8,130 nt of DNA from Chloroflexota bacterium. Lineage in GTDB: Bacteria; Chloroflexota; Dehalococcoidia; RBG-13-53-26. The translations under genes were made by a program, and so were the position numbers. The stretch covers positions 1-8,130 of the forward strand of contig JAUWXW010000058.1 in NCBI GenBank assembly GCA_030616195.1. The letters run 5' to 3'. Below the pieces are notes generated by a model. It saw only the letters and a program-made list of their open reading frames with translations. It searched no databases and was not told the DNA's origin. Shown piece by piece: positions 1 through 5,869 of the stretch; positions within the stretch are counted from its first letter, which is position 1, and the number at the start of each line of letters is the position of its first letter.

Positions 1-101
1 TAGGGGATTATGTCAGCTTCTACCTGGCCCTACTGAATAACGTTGATCCCACCCCGGTAGCCCCTATAGACTATCTGAAAAAACGCCTTGCGGAGCCTTA
101 G
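1..101 (+). CDS. Bifunctional phosphoglucose/phosphomannose isomerase, C-terminal fragment
   Basis: Only the last 32 codons are in the window (frame from base 3, stop TAG at 99-101); the gene starts to the left. The visible peptide begins GDYVSFYLALLNNVDPTPV and continues with a PIDYLKKRL tail. This is the characteristic end of SIS-domain phosphoglucose/phosphomannose isomerases, where a GDY...YLALL...G/NVDPTPV segment closes the second SIS domain before a short charged helix. Members interconvert glucose-6-phosphate and fructose-6-phosphate, and mannose-6-phosphate and fructose-6-phosphate, in the cytoplasm. No catalytic residues can be checked because they lie outside the window. It points the same way as the galT-otsA-otsB-treT block, which starts 272 bp later behind its own promoter. 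The family call comes from recognising the C-terminal motif and is fairly secure despite the short length. Confidence 0.8.
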   Translation, partial: GDYVSFYLALLNNVDPTPVAPIDYLKKRLAEP

Positions 102-303
102 CACATCCTCACCCGCTGCCTACGTATAGGCCTACGTTCCACATCCAGCGGCACATACTAAACCACCCTACCCCATGTGCTCGGAGCCCACCTAAGACGA
201 TAAAGGCACGAAGGGAGCAGGCATTAGTACCAGCCACACATTACCTCCCCATTGAGGCGAAGATGTTCTTCCCCTCACCGCAAGTGCCCTTCGCGTACGG
301 CTA

Positions 304-312
304 TGTTATAAT
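304..312 (+). promoter_or_regulatory. Extended -10 promoter for the galT-otsA-otsB-treT operon
   Basis: TGT followed by a perfect TATAAT (307-312) forms an extended -10 element about 60 bp before the galT start. The region where a -35 would sit (about 284-290, GTGCCCT) is a poor match to TTGACA, as often seen with extended -10 promoters. Transcription would start near 318-320, giving a leader of about 55 nt. No operator or riboswitch is evident in the rest of the 102-373 spacer. Confidence 0.55.
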
Positions 313-373
313 CTTCATGCACCGTTGACCCTAGCAAAGACTACACCAATGTCTCGAAAGGTACTGAAAGGCT

Positions 374-1372
374 ATGTCAGAGCTAAGGCAGGATTTTACC
401 ACCAGAGAATGGGTAATAATTGCCCCGGAGAGGGCCAAGCGCTCTAACCCACTTACTTCCAGAAAAGAAAAAAAGGCATTGCCAGAGTGGGATGAGAATT
501 GCCCTTTCTGCCCTGGAAACGAAAACAGGACGCCATCAGAGCTATTTAGAATAGAAGACAGTCAATCAAGCTGGAGAATAAGAGTGGTACCCAATCAATA
601 CCCGGCTTTGGCCCCAGAAGGAAGCACCACACGAAAGGTGGAGGAGGGCTTCTTCAAGAGGATAGAGGGAATGGGAGTCCATGAGGTCATAATAGAAAGC
701 CCCTTACACAATGCTACGCTGGCCCAGCTTGATGTGGCACAGGTGGAACAGATCCTTTACACCTACCGCGCTAGATACAACAACCTTAAGCCCCTCCCTT
801 TCGTGCGATTTATCTCTATTTTCAAGAATCAAGGAGAGACCGCCGGCACTTCCATGGAACATCCGCACTCACAACTAATAGCCACACCCATCGCTCCTCC
901 TTACATCAGAAGGAAACTGGATATCGCCCTGCAATACTACGATGACACCGACACCTGCCTTTACTGCGACTTGTTCCAGCACGAGTTACGGGTAGGCAAG
1001 AGAGTAGCAATGGAAACTGACGACTTCTTGGTCTTTCATCCCTACGCTTCCCGGTCCCCTTTCGAAACCTGGATTGTCCCCAAGAAGCACCAGGCTTCCT
1101 TTGGTTTGGTGGCTGATGCTGAGCTCACCGGGCTTGCCAAAGTATTAAAGAATACCCTATTGCAGCTCCACAAGTTGTTGAATAACCCTGACTTGAACTG
1201 CGTGATTTGCACTTCACCCACAGAGGATGAGTATAATCATTACTATGACTGGCATATGATGATTATACCTCGGCTGACCACACCTGCCGGGTTTGAGATG
1301 GGCTCTGGTATTCATATAAACGCAACCGTGCCGGAGGAAACGGCAGATCTGGTCAGAGGAGTTCGCCTATGA
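374..1372 (+). CDS. galT: Galactose-1-phosphate uridylyltransferase (GalT family)
   Basis: GalT exchanges UMP between UDP-glucose and hexose-1-phosphate (Leloir pathway) through a uridylylated histidine. This 332-residue protein is of normal length and starts with the family-typical MSELRQD...TREWVIIAPERAKR. Zinc-ligand candidates are C43 and C46 (CPFC), H112 and H163. The active-site HPHSQ motif is at 163-167, with H165 as the predicted nucleophile. A second CxxC lies at 195-198 and the C-terminal HIT-like half carries NHYYDWH at 288-294. The start is the first ATG after an in-frame TGA at 365; its ribosome-binding site is weak (GAAAGG-like). The stop overlaps otsA by 4 nt (ATGA). No galK or galE is visible, so its main role here may be to supply or balance NDP-glucose for the trehalose enzymes; that is inference. 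Family assignment is firm; substrate preference is not proven. Confidence 0.9.
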   Translation: MSELRQDFTTREWVIIAPERAKRSNPLTSRKEKKALPEWDENCPFCPGNENRTPSELFRIEDSQSSWRIRVVPNQYPALAPEGSTTRKVEEGFFKRIEGMGVHEVIIESPLHNATLAQLDVAQVEQILYTYRARYNNLKPLPFVRFISIFKNQGETAGTSMEHPHSQLIATPIAPPYIRRKLDIALQYYDDTDTCLYCDLFQHELRVGKRVAMETDDFLVFHPYASRSPFETWIVPKKHQASFGLVADAELTGLAKVLKNTLLQLHKLLNNPDLNCVICTSPTEDEYNHYYDWHMMIIPRLTTPAGFEMGSGIHINATVPEETADLVRGVRL

Positions 1373-2847
1373 AAACGAGGAAAAGCCTGCAGCAACTGGT
1401 GAAGAGCAAGCTAGGGGATTACCTGTTTATCGTCGTCTCGAACCGAGAACCCTACATCCATGAATGGGTTGGCGACCAAATAAGTTGCGTCATTCCTGCC
1501 AGCGGGCTGACGACCGCTCTGGCCCCGGTGATGGACGCTTGCAGAGGAATCTGGATAGCTCACGGGAGTGGCACGGCAGACCGCGACGTAGTAGACGATC
1601 AAGATAAAGTCTACATTCCATCACGAGATCCAAAGTATACCCTGCGGCGAGTCTGGCTGACCAAAGAGGAGGAAGACGGATACTACTACGGCTTCTCCAA
1701 TAATGCCATCTGGCCCTTGTGCCATGTCTCCTATACCCGCCCCTCTTTTGACGAGTCCGACTGGATTACTTACCAGAGTGTGAACGAAATATTTGCCCAG
1801 GCTGTGCTTCAAGAAGTAGGAGATAGAAAAGCTTTGGTCTTTGTACAGGATTATCACTTCACGTTGCTGCCTCGCCTCATTAAAGAAAGAAACCCAAGTA
1901 TTATTGTCGCCCAGTTCTGGCACATCCCCTGGCCAAACCCGGAAGTTATGCGAATCTGCCCCTGGCAAGAGGAAATTCTACACGGGCTCTTGGGGAATGA
2001 CCTGCTGGGATTTCAAATCCGCTACTACAGCGATAATTTTCTAAACACAGTGAATTCCTCTATTGAGTGCAAAGTGGACTGGGAACGCCACATCGTAAGC
2101 CAAAGAGGGAAAAAGACAGCAGTGCGATCCTTCCCTATCAGCATTGATTTTGCCAAATTCTCACGTGGGGCTCGGCAGCCGAGCGTAGCTGAGGAGGTAA
2201 ATAGGCTCAGGAAGCAACTAGGGCTGAGCCAGGAGATCATTGGTATCGGAATAGATCGCGTTGACTATACCAAGGGTATTCCTGACCGCTTAAGAGCTAT
2301 CGACTGCTTCTTTGAGAAATATCCTGATTATCAAAAGCAGGTGGTCTTTGTTCAAGTCGGAGTTCAAAGCCGTGTCCATTTGAGCAGTTACAAGAGAATC
2401 AACGCGGAGATAGAGACCCTGGTGGAGAGGATAAACTGGAAATATGCCTCCGGCCACTGGAAACCCCTCATTTACCTCCGGGGAAACACCCCCCAATTGA
2501 CCATCATGGCTTTACGCCGCATGGCACATTTCTGCATTGTTTCCTCACTCCACGATGGGATGAACCTCGTAGCCAAGGAGTTCGTCGCCAGCCGTTTTGA
2601 TGAGGACGGAGTGCTCATTCTCAGCCCCTTTACTGGAGCGGCACGCGAGCTTACCGACGCCATACTGGTAAACCCTTATGCTACTGATCACCTAGCTGAG
2701 GCCATAAGACAAGCCATTGAAATGGGCACCAGGGAGAGGCGCAGACGCATGAGAAGAATGAGGAGTACGGTCGAAGAGAACAACATATATGGGTGGGCAG
2801 AAGACATAATCACCGACTTGCTGAAGGTTGAATTCGGAGGAATTTGA
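1369..2847 (+). CDS. otsA: Trehalose-6-phosphate synthase (GT20 family)
   Basis: A GT20 retaining glucosyltransferase with the GT-B fold, predicted to be cytoplasmic. It transfers glucose from UDP-glucose (or another NDP-glucose) to glucose-6-phosphate to give trehalose-6-phosphate. The 492-residue protein has the family landmarks in order: VVSNREPY at the first strand, an ASGLTTAL donor loop near residues 45-52, VQDYH with D161, FWHIPWPNPE, IDRVDYTKGIP with R297 and K302 (phosphate-binding pair in E. coli OtsA), and SSLHDGMNLVAKEF with D396. Compared with E. coli the loop has ASG rather than AGG, and histidine replaces arginine before DGMN, which suggests a distinct subgroup. The ATG is preceded by AGAGGAG with 7-nt spacing and overlaps the galT stop. 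otsB follows directly, which favours trehalose-6-phosphate over glucosylglycerol-phosphate as product; the latter remains an alternative. Confidence 0.9.
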   Translation: MKTRKSLQQLVKSKLGDYLFIVVSNREPYIHEWVGDQISCVIPASGLTTALAPVMDACRGIWIAHGSGTADRDVVDDQDKVYIPSRDPKYTLRRVWLTKEEEDGYYYGFSNNAIWPLCHVSYTRPSFDESDWITYQSVNEIFAQAVLQEVGDRKALVFVQDYHFTLLPRLIKERNPSIIVAQFWHIPWPNPEVMRICPWQEEILHGLLGNDLLGFQIRYYSDNFLNTVNSSIECKVDWERHIVSQRGKKTAVRSFPISIDFAKFSRGARQPSVAEEVNRLRKQLGLSQEIIGIGIDRVDYTKGIPDRLRAIDCFFEKYPDYQKQVVFVQVGVQSRVHLSSYKRINAEIETLVERINWKYASGHWKPLIYLRGNTPQLTIMALRRMAHFCIVSSLHDGMNLVAKEFVASRFDEDGVLILSPFTGAARELTDAILVNPYATDHLAEAIRQAIEMGTRERRRRMRRMRSTVEENNIYGWAEDIITDLLKVEFGGI

Positions 2848-2852
2848 CAGTG
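2836..2852 (+). promoter_or_regulatory. Ribosome-binding site and alternative TTG/GTG starts of otsB
   Basis: GGAGG (2836-2840) lies inside the last codons of otsA. The two in-frame candidate starts are TTG 2844-2846 (spacing 3) and GTG 2850-2852 (spacing 9). Spacing slightly favours GTG. No ATG exists in frame nearby. Confidence 0.6.
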
Positions 2853-3641
2853 GAACATCTCTTTTCCGCCTGGCAGGAAGTCCTCACCAGACTGAAATCA
2901 GCAGATAATGTTATACTCCTGAGTGACTTTGACGGAACCCTTACCCCTATTGTGGCAAAACCCGAGATCGCCTACCTTTCCGACCGAACCAGGAGACTAC
3001 TCCAAGAAGTAATCAGCCGCCGGAAGTACACGGTAGGCATAGTCAGTGGCAGAGCTCTGGACGACCTAAAAGACAGGGTTGGGCTACAAGGAATAATCTA
3101 CGCTGGAAACTATGGCCTGGAAATCGAGGCACCCTGGCTCAAATTCGTAAACCCCAACGCCGAGGCTATCAAACCTTTGCTCTGCGACCTCCATCAACAG
3201 CTCAGTTCGGGGCTGAAAACAATTGAAGGAGCCTTTGTGGAAAACAAGGGACTGAGCTTAAGCGTTCACTATCGGCTGGTCGCAGAAGGACAAACCGATG
3301 AGGTTAGAAGTATTGTTGAGCGCATCACGCGCATTGCTGTTATGAAGGGAACGATTCAGGTTACTTCCGGAAAGAAAGTTTACGAGGTCACCCCAGCAAT
3401 AGCATGGCACAAGGGAAAGGTGATAGACTTGCTCTTCAAGGAGCACACAAAGAGAGCAGGTACGGGTATTGCTTTACCCGTTTTCTTGGGCGATGATGTC
3501 AGCGACCAAGAGGCATTCAACACTGTTGACAAGCATAATGGTATCTCTATCTTTGTGGGAAAAGGAAGGACGAAGTCCGGGGCTCGCTATTTCCTCAAGG
3601 CTCCCACGGAGGTAGAGGAGTTCCTGGAAAGGCTACCTTAA
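2844..3641 (+). CDS. otsB: Trehalose-6-phosphate phosphatase (HAD superfamily)
   Basis: This enzyme removes phosphate from trehalose-6-phosphate to release trehalose, completing the OtsA-OtsB route. All HAD motifs are present: DFDGTLTPI with nucleophile D28 and acid/base D30, SGR at 68-70, K190 in AWHKGK, and GDDVSDQEAF with acidic residues at 217, 218 and 221. The region between motifs II and III (about 90-185) corresponds to the type IIB cap over the sugar, including GNYGLE near 88-93. At 265 residues it is a normal single-domain OtsB. The start is uncertain: TTG at 2844 overlaps the otsA stop, but the GGAGG at 2836-2840 is only 3 nt away, whereas GTG at 2850 is 9 nt away and may be the real start. 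The two choices differ by two residues. It is translationally coupled to otsA. Confidence 0.92.
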   Translation: MTVEHLFSAWQEVLTRLKSADNVILLSDFDGTLTPIVAKPEIAYLSDRTRRLLQEVISRRKYTVGIVSGRALDDLKDRVGLQGIIYAGNYGLEIEAPWLKFVNPNAEAIKPLLCDLHQQLSSGLKTIEGAFVENKGLSLSVHYRLVAEGQTDEVRSIVERITRIAVMKGTIQVTSGKKVYEVTPAIAWHKGKVIDLLFKEHTKRAGTGIALPVFLGDDVSDQEAFNTVDKHNGISIFVGKGRTKSGARYFLKAPTEVEEFLERLP

Positions 3642-3643
3642 GC

Positions 3644-3657
3644 GAGGAAGTTAAATC
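3644..3657 (+). promoter_or_regulatory. Ribosome-binding site and putative non-canonical ATC start of treT
   Basis: GAGGAAG (3644-3650) is followed by TTAA and then ATC (3655-3657); spacing from GAGG is 7 nt. The reading frame closes at TAA 3652-3654 immediately before, so ATC is the first possible codon, and the resulting N-terminus has the length expected for TreT. A nearby ATGATG at 3686 is in another frame and meets TAA at once. Confidence 0.5.
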
Positions 3658-4890
3658 GTTACCGATTCATCTCACCAGAAGAAACATGATGTAAGGCCTT
3701 CGGACTACGAACCTCTCGTCGGTGGTAGCTTTATTGAGGAACTCCACGTCCTGGCCGAAAAGCTGGCTGGCAAGGTAGTCCAGAACATCAACTCCACCCA
3801 CAGTGGCGGAGGTGTGGCTGAGATATTAGGGCGCATGCTGCCCCTGATGCAACAGCTAGGAATCGATGCACGGTGGAACGTTATCAAGGGACACCCGGAT
3901 TTTTTCCAGACCACCAAGAAGTTCCACAACGCCATTCAAGGGAGGAAGGAAAGGATATCCTGGAAGGAGTTCTCCCTGCTCCTCGATCCGAGCCAGGGGG
4001 AAGCCGAAGAATTTCTCCATGGAGATATTATTCTCGTCCATGACCCACAGCCCATTGCCCTGGTTAGCAAGAGGATGGATCTGGGGGAAAAGTGGGTGTG
4101 GCGGTGCCACATAGATGTGTCCGATCCTCCAACGCACGTGTGGAGCTTCATCCAAGAATTCGTCACCCAGTATGACGCCGCTGTCTTTACCGCGCCCAGC
4201 TTTGCTCAAAAGCTGCCCGTACGTCAGTTCTTCATCGCCCCTTCCATAGACCCGCTCAGCGAGAAGAATAAGGAGCTTTCTGAAGACGTAGTAGAGTCAG
4301 TCCTGGCGAAGTACGGTATCCCCCGGGATAAACCCATTATTACCCAGGTGTCTCGCTTCGACCATTTGAAGGACCCTATCGGCGTGGTTCAGGCTTTTGA
4401 GATGGTGAGAAGTAGTATGGATTGCAGACTGGTTCTCGCCGGGGGCATAGCAAGCGATGATCCTGAATCAGACAAAGTGCTGGCAGAAGTGAGAGAGAGG
4501 ACGGCAGGAAATGACGACATCCACTTGTTGTTGCTGCCACCCGAGAGTCACATTGAAATAAACGCCCTCCAGAGGGCCTCGACAGTGATACTACAGAAGT
4601 CGCTTAGGGAGGGCTTCGGACTTACTGTGACCGAGGCCATGTGGAAACGGAAACCAGTGGTGGCTTCTGCCGTGGGAGGGATAACGCTTCAGGTAAAGAA
4701 CAAATTCAACGGACTTCTGTGTCACAATTTAGAAGAAGCTGCGAACGCCCTGAAGCAGCTTCTTTCCAACCCAGAGTATGCTCGCCGGCTAGGAGAAAAC
4801 GGTAGAGAATACGTAAGGCAGAATTTCCTCATAACCAGGCACCTAAGAGATTATCTGTTGCTTTTCCTCTCACTGGGCTCCAGCAATTGA
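3655..4890 (+). CDS. treT: Trehalose synthase, TreT type (GT4 glycosyltransferring synthase), probable ATC start
   Basis: A GT4-family enzyme that reversibly joins NDP-glucose and glucose to give trehalose plus NDP. Numbered from ATC 3655 it has 411 residues, close to archaeal TreT as I remember it. Landmarks are VVQNINSTHSGGGVAEIL (about 40-57, donor glycine loop), KTFHNA-like KKFHNAIQG, VHDPQP, WRCHID, SIDPLSEKN, TQVSRFD with R234, K239, and the GT-B EX7E motif E319...E327 within REGFGLTVTEAMW. The only conventional start, GTG 3814, lies inside the GGGVAEIL loop and would remove the first strand, so it is very unlikely. The frame is open back to a TAA at 3652 and contains no ATG, GTG or TTG before 3814. 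GAGG at 3644-3647 sits 7 nt before ATC 3655. The gene starts 13 nt after otsB. Function is well supported; the start is inferred. CTG 3751 or a sequence error are alternatives. Confidence 0.85.
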   Translation: MVTDSSHQKKHDVRPSDYEPLVGGSFIEELHVLAEKLAGKVVQNINSTHSGGGVAEILGRMLPLMQQLGIDARWNVIKGHPDFFQTTKKFHNAIQGRKERISWKEFSLLLDPSQGEAEEFLHGDIILVHDPQPIALVSKRMDLGEKWVWRCHIDVSDPPTHVWSFIQEFVTQYDAAVFTAPSFAQKLPVRQFFIAPSIDPLSEKNKELSEDVVESVLAKYGIPRDKPIITQVSRFDHLKDPIGVVQAFEMVRSSMDCRLVLAGGIASDDPESDKVLAEVRERTAGNDDIHLLLLPPESHIEINALQRASTVILQKSLREGFGLTVTEAMWKRKPVVASAVGGITLQVKNKFNGLLCHNLEEAANALKQLLSNPEYARRLGENGREYVRQNFLITRHLRDYLLLFLSLGSSN

Positions 4891-4911
4891 TGTATCTTTA
4901 CAGTACATCGA
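4887..4911 (+). repeat. Inverted repeat overlapping the treT stop codon
   Basis: TTGATGTA and TACATCGA can pair (eight pairs, one G-T wobble) around a 9-nt loop, starting in the treT stop codon. No T-run follows, so it is at best a weak terminator or a 3'-end-stabilising hairpin for the plus-strand operon. No better plus-strand terminator was seen. Confidence 0.3.
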
Positions 4912-4969
4912 CCTGGATGCGACGGACTCACACTGACAAAGGACATTCCCAAGTTCCGCTGTCTATGGC

Positions 4970-4990
4970 AAAAAAAGGCCTCCAAGGCCT
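4970..4990 (-). terminator. Rho-independent terminator for minus-strand transcription
   Basis: Read on the minus strand, AGGCCT, a TGG loop and a second AGGCCT form a 6-bp GC-rich stem that runs straight into a T-tract (seven T counting the last stem base). It has the orientation needed to end the rpoA-rpsI transcript, but lies about 470 nt past the rpsI stop. On the plus strand the A-run lies upstream, so it would not be a classical terminator for treT. Confidence 0.7.
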
Positions 4991-5036
4991 GCTGACGGCG
5001 AGGCCAGCGGTCACCGACGAAATATTCCATCGAGGT

Positions 5037-5058
5037 GTGAAGGAATCACCTCCTTCAC
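5037..5058. repeat. 8-bp hairpin, 6-nt loop
   Basis: GTGAAGGA (5037-5044) and TCCTTCAC (5051-5058) are perfect inverted repeats around ATCACC. No T-run follows on either strand. Role unknown; it could be part of a folded 3' untranslated region of the minus-strand operon. Confidence 0.5.
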
Positions 5059-5072
5059 CGTAATCAAGCAGG

Positions 5073-5095
5073 GTCAGTCGCCTCAGGCGACTGAC
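5073..5095. repeat. Perfect 10-bp hairpin sharing its core with 5292-5306
   Basis: GTCAGTCGCC (5073-5082) and GGCGACTGAC (5086-5095) pair perfectly around the loop TCA. The central 15 bases (5077-5091) recur identically at 5292-5306 inside the 147-bp repeat unit. No T-run is adjacent, so it is not a standard terminator; it looks like part of a dispersed repeat. Confidence 0.65.
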
Positions 5096-5117
5096 ACCCA
5101 CTGAATGCCCCCACCAC

Positions 5118-5156
5118 CATGGGATTGCCACGTCGCTTGCGCTCCTCGCAATGACA
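5118..5156 (-). repeat. Partial dispersed intergenic repeat (TGTCATTGCGAGG...GCAATCCC type)
   Basis: On the minus strand this begins TGTCATTGCGAGGAGCG and ends GTGGCAATCCCATGG. It matches the left end of the plus-strand unit at 5195 (TGTCATGGCGAGG...GAAGCAATCTC) with substitutions. The two copies are divergent and 40 nt apart. From memory, sequences of this TGTCATTGCGAGG...GCAATC form recur in intergenic DNA of several bacterial groups; this was not searched. Confidence 0.55.
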
Positions 5157-5194
5157 TAAGAAGACGCCGATGAAGACAAGCACACCTTCTACCA

Positions 5195-5341
5195 CCTGTC
5201 ATGGCGAGGGAACCGAAGCAATCTCAGGGTGGAGCGGAGACGATTGCTTGGCGGGGGCCTGTGCTGAGCGGCGCCGGATTCTTCGGTCGCTGTCGCCTCA
5301 GGCGACCCTCTGGAGACCTAAGGCGATCTCAGAATGACAGG
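5195..5341 (+). repeat. 147-bp repeat unit with CCTGTCAT terminal inverted repeats
   Basis: The unit is bounded by CCTGTCAT (5195-5202) and its exact inverse ATGACAGG (5334-5341). Inside are an 8-bp stem AAGCAATC (5216-5223) / GATTGCTT (5242-5249), a GGATTCTTCGGTCGC segment (5277-5290 region), and the GTCGCC-TCA-GGCGAC hairpin (5292-5306). It contains no coding sequence, and no clear target-site duplication is visible (flanks CCA and ACG). Structure and size resemble a non-autonomous MITE or REP-like element. Whether it is mobile, or how many copies exist, cannot be told from one window. Confidence 0.6.
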
Positions 5342-5378
5342 ACGCCAAGGGCTGGCAATGGCAAAGTTAAATTGGCCG

Positions 5379-5411
5379 CTTGCAAATCGGTTAAATCAAC
5401 CTATTTGCGGG
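5379..5411 (-). terminator. Possible weak terminator hairpin after rpsI
   Basis: GCAAAT-x-GGTT and AACC-x-ATTTGC (5382-5392 and 5398-5408) form an 11-position stem with one mismatch around a 5-nt loop, about 50 nt past the rpsI stop. On the minus strand it is followed by AAGCGGCC rather than a T-run, so termination would be inefficient or it may be a processing or stability hairpin. Confidence 0.35.
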
Positions 5412-5461
5412 ACTGTACGCTAACCCAAAGGACAAAATGCCAACCCAAACAGACTGCGTCC

Positions 5462-5857
5462 TTATCTCTTGGTGTACTGGGGTGCCTTACGAGCACGCTT
5501 GAGCCCGTACTTCTTACGTTCCTTTATTCTTGAATCCCTGGTAAGTAATCCATATTGGCGTAGCAAGGGCTTGAGTCCCTCATCGCTCTCCGCCAAGGCA
5601 CGAGCAATACCATGACGAATAGCTCCTGCCTGCCCCGAAATCCCTCCCCCTTCCACCTTGGCTACGGCATTAAATGTATCCAATGTATTTGTCACTCGCA
5701 ACGGCTCCATCACCCTAGCTTGAAGGGTAAGTATAGGGAAATGTTCCTCTAAGGGTTTGCCGTTTACAATAACAGTGCCAGCACCTGGCAGCAATCTTAC
5801 TCTAGCGATAGCAGTCTTTCTTTTTCCTGTTCCATAGAAATAGGCTTGCTCAGTCAA
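5462..5857 (-). CDS. rpsI: 30S ribosomal protein S9 (uS9)
   Basis: S9 is a small-subunit head protein whose C-terminal tail reaches the P-site tRNA. The 131-residue product shows the whole family pattern: [16 protein letters not shown] at the N-terminus, [10 protein letters not shown], the glycine-rich [21 protein letters not shown] near 68-88, [21 protein letters not shown], and the basic terminal YTKR tail. It starts at TTG 5857, supported by AGGAGGGG (5869-5862) immediately upstream. The gene begins 10 nt after rplM and is the last gene of the minus-strand operon. It faces treT across a repeat-filled gap. Confidence 0.97.
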   Translation of the reverse strand: MTEQAYFYGTGKRKTAIARVRLLPGAGTVIVNGKPLEEHFPILTLQARVMEPLRVTNTLDTFNAVAKVEGGGISGQAGAIRHGIARALAESDEGLKPLLRQYGLLTRDSRIKERKKYGLKRARKAPQYTKR

Positions 5858-5869
5858 TTAACCCCTCCT
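5855..5869 (-). promoter_or_regulatory. Ribosome-binding site fixing the TTG start of rpsI
   Basis: AGGAGGGG (5869-5862) followed by TTAA and TTG (5857-5855). It overlaps the rplM stop codon, which couples the two genes. No ATG is available at the S9 N-terminus, so TTG is the natural start. Confidence 0.75.

Larger units (their letters stand above)
4891..5461. other. Gene-free convergent intergenic region, rich in hairpins and repeats
   Basis: This 571-bp gap separates the 3' ends of treT and rpsI. The open frames in it (4928-5185 minus, 5201-5533 plus) cross repeats and hairpins and show no recognisable domain, so I call no gene. Contents from left to right: a hairpin at the treT stop, a minus-strand terminator (4970-4990), hairpins at 5037-5058 and 5073-5095, a partial repeat copy (5118-5156), a complete 147-bp repeat unit (5195-5341) and a hairpin downstream of rpsI (5379-5411). 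Such a pile-up is typical of a tolerant site between convergent operons. Confidence 0.75.

Noticed and set aside
119..137. CCTACGT direct repeat and ACGTA/TACGT inverted repeat after the isomerase gene
   Set aside because: Only 5-7 bp, no T-run; too short to call a terminator or operator.
325..330. TTGACC as a -35 box for galT
   Set aside because: No acceptable -10 follows at 16-18 bp; the extended -10 at 304-312 is far better.
102..373. Possible tRNA, small RNA or small gene in the spacer before galT
   Set aside because: No cloverleaf, no ribosome-binding site with a sustained frame; only the promoter is supported.
3686..3694. ATGATGTAA as an alternative treT start or leader peptide
   Set aside because: Wrong frame for treT, closes immediately, and lies inside sequence that codes for the TreT N-terminus.
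3856..4209. Minus-strand open frame of 117 codons
   Set aside because: Antisense shadow of treT, which carries clear conserved motifs in this stretch.
4928..5185. Minus-strand open frame of 85 codons
   Set aside because: It is a translation of the dispersed repeat, two hairpins and the terminator; no ribosome-binding site or family resemblance.
4891..5461. CRISPR array from the clustered repeats and hairpins
   Set aside because: Repeats are few, differ in length and orientation, and have no regular spacers.
5201..5533. Plus-strand open frame of 110 codons
   Set aside because: It runs through the repeat unit and into the antisense of rpsI; composition is repeat-like and no domain is recognisable.
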